DNA of 64,000 bases, taken from the NCBI GenBank assembly GCA_964036195.1, contig OZ038455.1, positions 4,233,855 through 4,297,854 of the forward strand, read 5' to 3'. This DNA comes from Sphaerolaimus hirsutus. Its lineage: Eukaryota; Nematoda; Chromadorea; Monhysterida; Sphaerolaimidae. The position numbers and the translations under genes were made by a program. Below are positions 53,401 to 61,700 of this stretch, piece after piece. Every line of letters starts with the position of its first letter. Position 1 is the first letter of the stretch. A model generated the notes under the pieces. The model did not search any database. It had not been told where the DNA came from and saw only the letters and a program-made list of their open reading frames with translations.

Positions 53401-54647
53401 ATTTTATAAAAATTTATATACACAAAAAACTGATAAATTCAATAAAAAATCCAATGTTGCACTTAAAAATATTTTAAAATTTTTGACAACATCTACACAA
53501 CGTACTGTACACGATGATGCAAAAAAATTGCATGAGCAATGCTCCGTTCTTCCACAATTAAAGAAATTAGAAATTAACGTTTACAGCGTAAATTCACATC
53601 ACAGGCAAACTTGAAAAAAATAAAGATGACGGCCTAAACTCCGCCCACTTTTACTATGCGTGAATTTAGCCGGTAAACTAAAAAATTGAGTTTACCGCCA
53701 GTAAACTGAAAACGCCAGTAAACTAGTGTGCGTGGGGCCAATAAGCTACCTACAAAATAAACCGAAAAAACGTACAACAGTGATAAGTATACATGAGCAC
53801 GGTCAAATGGTGCCACGCGTGCAGCAATGTGACATTTCTTTTACGCGCCACCAAAAACAATGTGTCGAGCAGCTCAAAGATCTTGGAGTAGGAGAACATC
53901 TTGTGCCAGAAACTGCACGCCAGCCAGGAGCCACTCCCAGACCATGTGAAATGCACTGGAAAATGTCAAATGTCATACAAGCGTGAAAAGTCAACTAAAT
54001 GCCATGCAAAATGTCAAATGTCATACAAAGTGTGAAAAGTGATGTAACAGGTTATGGCTATTTTACATGACGTTTGCCACTCTGCGTTACATTTGACATT
54101 TTTCAGGGCATTTTACAAGTTCTGAGACTGGCACCAGGGGTCCACCGTGTAGCACACCTGAAAATTGTATAATCTAATGTAGTTAATTCCCCGTATCCTC
54201 TAATAAGTCCTTGAAAATTTGACTTACACTGACTTCCATTCCAAACGTTTTCAGTGTGATGAAAAATTCTTCACCAGTGCGCACAGCAGCACAGAAACTG
54301 AACAGTGCCAATGAAACATTCCATGCTGCAATAAATTGTATATTTTTTACATTTCGATTTGATGAATTTTTCATTTTTTAAACTGCTCGCTCACCAAAAA
54401 GCAAGTATTTCACATTTACTGGCTTCCTGCCCTGCATAAATTTCTGGCCCAGTGTGATCAGTAGAATGTACGCAATTATAACCACCATTATTACATAACC
54501 CATTACATCTTGAACCCTGTTGCAATATTTTTGAACATTATGTAAATAGCAATACATCAAGGAAAATGATCGAAACAGTCACTTTTTAACACAAACCAAT
54601 ATGTCTCTCCAACAGGGTCCTTGAGATATTCAAAGTCCCAATGAAAT
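50265..54647 (-). CDS. ELOVL-type fatty acid elongase (8 exons found, 5' end uncertain)
   Basis: 3-Ketoacyl-CoA synthase of the ER membrane that adds two carbons to acyl-CoA. Exons: 54647-54597, 54516-54395, 54325-54228, 54157-54135, 53924-53772, 51333-51271, 51077-50962, 50449-50265. These sum to 270 codons including TGA, with all phases matching. The catalytic box is LHAWHH (HxxHH), followed by MYAYYA and VTLCQLMQM. ELOVL6 is the closest group by FSKIFELLDTLFLVARKR-like spacing and ALFSFCAAVRTG. Several hydrophobic segments fit the seven-TM fold. Two introns, 51078-51270 and 53925-54134, are introner insertions. The initiator Met lies upstream of 54647. Candidate 5' exons (56108-56156, 56789-56833) do not match its phase, so at least one exon is unresolved. 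Confidence 0.92.
50833..50935. mobile_element. Short hAT-like element, CAGGGACGTATCC ends
   Basis: CAGGGACGTATCCAGGATTT to CTGGATACGGCCCTG, just downstream of the elongase exon 50962-51077. Confidence 0.8.
50962..51077 (-). CDS. Elongase exon: MYxYYA motif
   Basis: VHTLMYAYYAAATFATFRGA then FVTLCQLMQMGFG, matching VHAVMYSYYALRAAGFR and ITLSQITQM. Phase 2 to 1. Confidence 0.95.
51081..51270 (-). mobile_element. Introner A (precise elongase intron)
   Basis: On the minus strand starts GTGCCACTCCCGGACCCTGT and ends GCGGGACTGCCCC, followed by CAG (51080-51078) as acceptor. The upstream exon ends CTG. Interior has the same TCAAA/CATGTAAAATG arms as the NALCN copy. Confidence 0.9.
51271..51333 (-). 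CDS. Elongase exon (21 codons)
   Basis: PLNAGIEHTAASRWFLFMNA, matching GGGWFMTMNYG. Phase 2 to 2, ending GCCTG at the introner. Confidence 0.9.
51375..51648. mobile_element. CCGTATTTCCTCGAA-family element
   Basis: TACCGTATTTGCTTGAATAA to CTATTCAAGCAAATGCTGTA. Immediately upstream of an elongase acceptor. Confidence 0.75.
51681..53730. mobile_element. 2 kb element with CACGCTAGTTTAC ends
   Basis: CACGCTAGTTTACC at left, GTAAACTAGTGTG at right, with GCGACGCGTCGC repeats inside. In the elongase intron 51334-53771. No recognisable transposase. Confidence 0.65.
53772..53924 (-). CDS. Elongase exon: HxxHH catalytic region
   Basis: FSYSKIFELLDTLFLVARKR then LLHAWHHLTVLMYTYHC, the catalytic histidine box. 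Phase 2 to 2, donor AC|gttttt. Confidence 0.95.
53928..54134 (-). mobile_element. Introner A (elongase intron)
   Basis: Minus strand: GTGCCAGTCTCAGAACTTGT to GGTCTGGGAGTGGCTC, with CTG on both sides (54137-54135 and 53927-53925). Separates the 23-nt microexon from the catalytic exon. Confidence 0.88.
54135..54157 (-). CDS. Elongase 23-nt microexon
   Basis: Codes VCYTVDP plus two bases of W. Acceptor ttttcag; the 3' side is the introner (CTG|gtgcca). It looks like the 5' part of a once larger exon cut off by that insertion. Confidence 0.85.
54228..54325 (-). CDS. Elongase exon: second membrane segment
   Basis: AWNVSLALFSFCAAVRTGEE, matching LWSLTLAVFSIFGALRTG. Phase 1 to 0, donor AGT|gtaagt. 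Confidence 0.92.
54395..54516 (-). CDS. Elongase exon: first membrane segment
   Basis: VQDVMGYVIMVVIIAYILLI, hydrophobic, then QKFMQGRKPVNVKYLLF, matching the family motif before TM2. Phase 2 to 1. Confidence 0.9.
54597..54647 (-). CDS. Elongase exon: N-terminal region
   Basis: FHWDFEYLKDPVGETYW, phase 2 in and out, between tttcag and gtttgt. Confidence 0.85.
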
Positions 54648-54663
54648 CTGAAAATGTGCAAAT

Positions 54664-55283
54664 TGTTGTTAAAACGTATTTACGGATACTTTAGTACTGC
54701 GTAAATATGTTTCCTCGCGAAAAAAATACCGGTACTCAATTACTCGCGTAGTTTTTGAAAGTACACGAGTACAGAAAACGTATTTTTAGGGGACAGAAAA
54801 CGTCATTTTGCCACACAGAAAGTGACAAACATAAGACATTTTCATAAGAAATACTTAGCAGGAGAGAAAAACTCATCTTTTTATATATCAGAGTAAGAAT
54901 TCGAAAAATACTGACTTTTCTGAGAAAAATACTAACTTTTACGTTTTCTGTGAGAAAAATACCCGTTTTTTACGTTTTCTCCAAAAAAAATCTCGTTTTT
55001 TTCTTCATTTTTTCTGAAAAAAAGTATTTTACTCACGTTTTACGCAGTGTAAAAGTGTTTTAAAAATACTTTACGTTTTCTGTACTCAGGGGTGAGTAAA
55101 AGAAAAATACTTTACGTTTTCTGTACTCGGGTGAGTAAAAGAAAAATACTTTACGTTTTCTGTACTCAGGGGTGAGTAAAAGAAAAATACTTTCCGTTTT
55201 CTGTACTCAGGGGTGAGTAGAAGAAAGATCCTTTACGTTTACATTTACTTTTAAAAAAAGTTCAGTACTTTTAACAACTCTGT
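54664..55283. mobile_element. MITE with TTGTTAAAACG...ACAACTCTG ends
   Basis: TTGTTGTTAAAACGTATTTA to CTTTTAACAACTCTG with tandem TACTTTACGTTTTCTGTACT units at about 55060-55225. Just upstream of an elongase exon. Confidence 0.75.
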
Positions 55284-56107
55284 TATTTACACAGGTCACA
55301 GTAAAATAGTGTTCACATGGCATCGGTGTGACGACAAAACTTTCTGGCGTTTGACCATCTTTTTGATGAAAATTGGAGGTTTGATGTGTCTGACTGCTCG
55401 ATATTGATCAGCCTCATTGTCTAGGACAAACACACATTTTCATACCTTACATAATATGCATAATCAGGGATGGAAAAACACGTTTTTTTCAACGACCCCG
55501 TTTTCCTTTCTTAAGAAAACATACAACTTTTTTAAATAAATAAAAACGTGTTTTTTTCAAAAGCTCCCAGTAATGGTTATGCGTTTAAATATATCTACAG
55601 GCATAGTATTTAGACAACTTCATCACAAAAATATAGTGGAAATCTCGGGGTTTTTGTCATCACACCACTTAATTCATTGAAACTTGCTTGTGATAGTATC
55701 TTGTGTGTGCAGTAACGCCAATTTCCCTGTAAATTCTCCAGCCATGGTCGATCATGTGCACATTTTCACCGCAGATCAGGCTATTTACTGGGATCTGGGA
55801 AAAGTTTTAATTGGCTAATCGGTAGTAGCTTTGAATTTGGGTGCCAGTAGTTTTTATATAATTTTTTTATTTTTTAAACTTTTTATAAATTGTAGTTTTT
55901 TTCATCATTATGTGTAAATAATCAAAAGAATAGAGCTGTACCTACCTCCAATGGGTTTTTCATCAGAACACTTACAAATTATGCACTATGAACATGTTCA
56001 AAAATTACTTTGCAAAATTACATTTTACATAAATTATACATGACATTTTTTTATGTTCATATGAACCCATAATGTCACACTCCCACAAACTTCTGGCAAA
56101 ATGCCAC

Positions 56108-56156
56108 CATTTGGATCATAATTTTCAGGAGTTAATTGATGTTGACTTGCTTCCAT
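56108..56156 (-). CDS. Possible elongase 5' exon
   Basis: Opens directly after the 3' end of an introner-like element (CACCAG|ATG) and reads MEASQHQLTPENYDPNG, ending G|gtggca in phase 1. The next known exon needs phase 2, so the join is not direct. Speculative. Confidence 0.25.
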
Positions 56157-56159
56157 CTG

Positions 56160-56788
56160 GTGCCAAATCCGCAGTGGACAAATGACAAAAAATACGGGTT
56201 TGTCATAAAATGATTATCAAGTGACAATTAAACCTACAAGTGTAAATATGTGTCGCCATTCGAAAATTCACTTGTCACTTCACTTACTGCTAAAGCCGGA
56301 ATTACAGCTCAGCGGCGTTTGACGTGAAATGATGACGTCGTAAAATTGATTACATCAAAATAGACAAAGGTACAGCATTGAAATTTCAGAATTAGATCTA
56401 GTTATTATAGTAATTGTGTGTAATGTCCCAAAAATTTTTTACAAAATAATCATAATTTAAGTACTTATTAATTTAACGTCAAAATTTTTTGGTGACGTAA
56501 AATGTTTGACGTGAAATGTTGATGTAGAATGTGTAAATTTTGACGTAAAATTAATTTCTTATTAAATAATAGTTATTTTCTTAATTTTTTTAGGACATTA
56601 CACACAATTACTAGAACTATCAAATTCTGAAATTTCAACGCTGTACCTATATCTATTTTTATGTAATCAATTTTACGACGTCATCATTTCACGTCAAACG
56701 CCGCTGAGCTGTAATTCCGGCTTTATCACTTGACGTATTATATCAATGACCGTTTTTATTGTCACTGTTTCTAATGTAGAACTGGCAC
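56160..56788 (-). mobile_element. Introner-like element, family C, with a nested MITE
   Basis: Minus strand: GTGCCAGTTCTAC to GCGGATTTGGCAC, with CAG at 56791-56789 and 56159-56157, so GT-AG overall. A second element (56293-56724) sits inside it. May be an intron of the elongase 5' region. Confidence 0.65.
56293..56724. mobile_element. MITE with AAGCCGGAATTACAGC ends
   Basis: Long exact terminal inverted repeats (AAGCCGGAATTACAGCTCAG and its complement, continuing through ACGTCAAACGCCGC) flanked by TA. The TA duplication is mariner-like. Inner arms also pair around 56500. Confidence 0.8.
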
Positions 56789-56833
56789 CTGGCTGAGATA
56801 TTGTTCAGTGTTCGATGGAGTTTCGCAGTTCAT
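56789..56833 (-). CDS. Possible elongase first exon
   Basis: MNCETPSNTEQYLSQ, ATG at 56833, ending CAG exactly at the GTGCCA of the element 56160-56788. Called only from position and clean splice boundary. Confidence 0.25.
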
Positions 56834-57011
56834 GTTTGTCCAAGTTTAATGGTTTCTTTTGGGCCCACTTACTTTCTGCACAGATTATAACTTTTCGTAG
56901 ATTTCTGGTTTTGACTGGGGTTTTATTCAATTTTTTGGGATGTGTATGTTTTGTGAAAATACTGCTGCGTTTTTACCATATTGCTTCCGGAGAAAACACA
57001 GGATTGAATAT

Positions 57012-58132
57012 TACCGTATTACCTCGAATTATCCCCCCTCGAATTAACTCCCCCCCCCCCTCAAAATGGGCTGGGGAAATAATAAACCCCCCTAGAAATA
57101 TCCCCCTTTTCGGAATGATGTACGTCATGTACATAATAAATACATCATGTATGCAATGTACATGATGTATATTACTGCTAATTTGCATATTGCAGCTACA
57201 CATAGACTAGTTTCTGTAGCTATCTACGTTTTTATGTTCAAATATGTCCTGTTTGGACTAGGGATGGCCGAAAAAGGTTTTTTTTCAAAGACAGGTTTTT
57301 TTTTAAAAACCAGTTTTTTCAAAAAGGGTTTGAGGTATTTTTAAATAAAACCGTTTTTTTCAAAAGCTCCCAAATATGGTTATGAGTCAACATATACAGG
57401 TATATCAGACAGGTGACAGTACTTTGTGGTGGTATATTTAGCCATATAATGGCTGTGGAGCCATTGGATATCATTATAAGTGGTGATTTCTGTCAAAAAT
57501 ATCCGTTTTATGTCGACGTATTACGTATATCAGCTTTTGTCAAACATTTGTGAATTCAAGTGAAGTTGGCCTTGGAATAGTGTTTAAATTAGGTTACAAT
57601 AGAAGGCTTATTCATTGATTTTTCACACTGTACAGGTATATGGAGGCACATTGACAGGATATTGTATACTACACAAACATATCACGGCTTATTATGGCAC
57701 AATAGCATGAACAAATGGAAGCTTTTACACTGAAATGCTGCAAAACCAGTGAAAACAACCACAAAAGGTAATGTGCATGTGAAATTGCGCGCTTGCGCTC
57801 AAAAAAATTGCAAAATACCTAGTGCTTAGTACAAAAAATTTCGGTCAATGTATTTTGAAGAAAAAAAACGGTTTCGATGGTTGGGTTTAAAAAAAACAAC
57901 GTTTTTTATTTAAAAAAAACCTTTGAAAAGTAACCTTGGCCATCCCTAGTTTGGACACATTTATTACCTGTTTTGGGTACGCAAATGCCTACTACTTACT
58001 ACGATCCTTACGAAAATTTCTGACGACATAATAACACCCCCCCCCCTCGAATAAACCCCTCCCCCACGAATAAACTGACATCAAATTTTGCTGGCGAAAT
58101 AATAAACCCCATTATTTCGAGGTAATACGGTA
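57012..58132. mobile_element. CCGTATTTCCTCGAA-family element with nested hAT MITE
   Basis: TACCGTATTACCTCGAATTA to ATTATTTCGAGGTAATACGG with 57259-57948 inside. Confidence 0.88.
57259..57948. mobile_element. hAT-type MITE, TAGGGATGGCC ends
   Basis: TAGGGATGGCCGAAAAAGG to CCTTGGCCATCCCTA, exact 8-bp duplication GTTTGGAC. Interior is a divergent copy of the 41019-41505 repeat. Confidence 0.93.
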
Positions 58133-58635
58133 TTTAATTTATGGCGAACGGAACGAGATGAGTTCCAGGTAGGGTGTCAAGGGATTTTTTTACGAAAAAC
58201 TTAAACTTAAACGAAACAATCGATACCCAGCATCTAGGCAAAGGACAACAGTTACTGTGATAGAAAATAATCACTCAAACAAAACATTTCGTAAACTGTA
58301 GACAAATTTTAAAGGTGTAGTGTGACTGTTCACTGTTGCGTTTATCATTGTTCGAAGATTTGTAATTTTCTTTTGTTTTTGGTATAATGCGAATTCCGTT
58401 CATTATGTCTTCATGTCAGTGTTTTCTAAAAATAATGTGTCACATACGGTTGTAAATTTTGTTGTTTTGTGGGAAATTTTGTGACTTCATTTCATTTTTT
58501 CAAATATATTTTTGTTTGACAGAATGAGTACCATCACAGCTCCAGTGCTGACAAAAAATTCAGGCGCCAGTGTTATGGCTTTTTTTACATCGCTACACAT
58601 TGCACAAAGTATTGGCACTTCTCCAGACACTTCGA

Positions 58636-58713
58636 TCACTGTTTCGACCTTTTCTTCTTTCTTTTATCCCCATCCTTTGCCTTTGCGTCACTATCACATG
58701 GACGCATCAAATC
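58636..58713 (-). CDS. Possible phosphatase terminal exon
   Basis: Acceptor tttttcag, phase 0, DLMRPCDSDAKAKDGDKRKK then KRSKQ and TGA. The basic tail and matching phase suggest the last exon, but similarity is not demonstrable. Confidence 0.45.
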   Translation of the reverse strand, partial: DLMRPCDSDAKAKDGDKRKKKRSKQ

Positions 58714-61700
58714 CTGAAAAATGTTTTGTAGTTTATGCCCTAGTTTATTGTTAAATGCAGAAATTGTTTTCGCTTGAACACTGGAAAGATGCCAATTCGA
58801 CAAGTGGCTAAGTGACAAGTAAAGTGGTAGGTACTATGTAAAATTATAAATGGTCTGTAAATTGGTACTCATCAACTCTTGGAGACCTCAATGATATTGT
58901 TCCGCATGGGGGGGGTGTTGATAGATGGAAAATGACTCCTAGACTTTATCAAGGTGCAGAAGCCACAAATGAATATGATATAATATAAATGAATATGATA
59001 TCTCCATATAATGAGGCTAAAATAACCAAAAATAGCTCAAAATAGGTATACTCGGCCGACCGCAAAGTATGCTTCCAAAATTACTTATGTCTTGGTCGAT
59101 AACGCGCCAGCGGGATACTTATGTATGCACTTTCACATAAAGTCTGCGGACATTTCACCCTACAAAAGCGGAGAGTTAGAATTCGCTCGCGAATGGAGCG
59201 AGCACAAAACTTGGGTCCCACCCGGACACTCGGAATAGAAAAAGAAAAAAATATTAAGATAGAAATGGACGCTCGCCGTGTCCGTGCGTGCACGCCGCCT
59301 GTTTTTAACATTTCGTTTCAACGTTGTCCATTGGAAGCGAAAAAATTTGACTGTTTAAATGACCCTTTTACCGTTTTTGTTAATTTTTCATTCGTTGGCT
59401 CCGTTCCAATGGAAGAGTCCCCATATGAGAACTTGGCAGCCAGCCAAAATTGCGAAATCCGCTATAAATGTGAATAAAAAAGGCTAACACTAACTATATA
59501 ACCATGTATATAAACAAAAATAGCGATTATAAAGGTGGAAATTGGCAGAGTGGAGCAACTTTTAACGATTTTTAGCTAACTTTGACTTTTCACTCGCATT
59601 TGTATAATACGTAACTGGAAACTGGGATAAGAGCCAAGTTTTCATACGTGACCCGATCCATTCCAATCATTAAAATATTGCGTCACAATAATGACGACAT
59701 GCACTCTCCACTGGAGAGACTGACGCAAATGTTTGTAGGGCGATACGTCTGCCGACTTTACAAACGAAAAATATTTTCAAAAGAAAAAGGCGGAGTCGCG
59801 TACAAGCGACGAACGTATTTTCCTGAGACGTTTTTTCTTCTTTTGAAACAATTTTGTTACCTATATTAACGATGACGTCATGATCAGGGACGTAGCCAGG
59901 ATTTTTGAGCGGGGGGGGGGGGGCGGATTGTATACAGCGAACGGCGAACGGGGGGGCGGCGCCGCCCCCTAAAATTTCACCCCTGTAGTAAGGGAATGGC
60001 ACCATTCGTAGGCGCCACGCCATGGCGCTGGTGCCATTCGTAGGCGCCATGTCAGCTGTAATTTACAGGATATACAGTGACATGGACAGGAATTGAGTCC
60101 ATTTTCACTGGCTTTGAGGCTGCGGAGACTGGTCAACCGAAAATATACCTTGCGTGTTGGGAAAATGCGCGCGTGCGCGCAAAATTTTTTCAACTGTCGA
60201 CCAAATCGTCTTCTGGAAGTGCCATTTCTGGCACATTGTTTGGCGCGGCCTGGGAAGGGGGGGCGGCCGCCCCCCCCCACCCTCCCCCTGGCTACGTCCT
60301 TGGTCATGATGGGGTGTTTCCGTCGGAAAAATGCATAGCATGCGGTCCGGCGAGTATATATAACAACAGATAAGGAAAATAGAATAAAAATTAAGTGAAA
60401 AATAGTGAAAAAGTGCTACCAATGTATTCTTAATAATCTTTGGGATATGGTACTGTGAAGTGACATAGTATTTGCCACATAACAGGGAACTTGTTGCATT
60501 TTACACGTTATCCCATATCCTTATTATCACATATCCTTCAAAACCTACCACTGTTGTTGAAAAACCTGCGTTTACGTATTTGCTTATCGAAAAATAATGC
60601 ATTTGCATTTGTTAGAATTTGCAAAACACCGCCAAAGAATACAAACTTTGTTTTTTCCTTTGCCTTTTGGCACTTTATTGCCATCTTTGATCACATTTTT
60701 TACCCGCTCATCATTCTCCGACTTGGCCGCTACAAATATAGCCAAACTGAAGGCACTCCCAGACCCTGCAAAATGTCAAATGCCATGCAAAGTATCCAAA
60801 GTCATGTAAAATGACTTCCGAGGTGCCAAATGTCATGCAAAGTGTCGAGAGTAATGTAAAATGTGCAGATTCGTACTTTTGCAATTTTCCAGGACATTTT
60901 ACACGACTTTTGACAATTTCCATGACATTTGTCATTTCCAGGGAATTTACATGCCTTTAGACACGTTGAATGACATTTCTCAATTTACAGGGCATTTTAC
61001 AGGGTCTGGGAGTGGCACCTGCATTCGAACGCCTCGGAAATGCACAGAACCGCGCCGGAATTGTAATATTTTTCGTCGCATTTGTAAAATCCGTAGGATG
61101 GCGCCGAGAAAATCGTTAGAAGTTTTTTGTTCGCAAAGAATGCATAGCCGTGGCGGCACACCTGGGAAATTTTTAATTTTTTTTTTAGGGGGTGGTCGGT
61201 GTGGTTGAACTTGCGGCTATAAATATTGACAAATTTTTTTTCTCCAAATGTGAATTTAGACACATACCAGGGACGTATTTAGGCTCAGCCCCCCCCCTAA
61301 AATTTTTCCCTACATAGGGACGGAAAGGCGTTTTGGCGCTAGCGCCATACAAAGGCGCCACGCCATGGCACTATTGGCGTTGACGCCAGCGTCAGGAACC
61401 GCTTTATACGTATGTAAATATGCATACATATACAGTGAAAGTTGCAGAAATGTGTTAATTTCAAAGGATATTGGTTTAGAGGGACTGATCCGCTGAAAAT
61501 ACAATGCATGGGGAAGAAATTGCGCGCTTGTGCGCAAATTTTTTTAAGAAACATCGAAAAATATAAAGGAAAAATTGCATTTTCCGGGACTATTTAGGCC
61601 TCACCCCGGAAAGGGGGGGGCCACATCGGCTCCGCACCTGTACGCACAAACGCCCGGCGCGCACAAACGCCTGGCACGCACAAAATGAAAGTCCGGTACG

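Noticed and set aside
59081-59477. Overlapping frames on both strands
   Set aside because: They lie inside a repetitive element, with no homology and no splice context.
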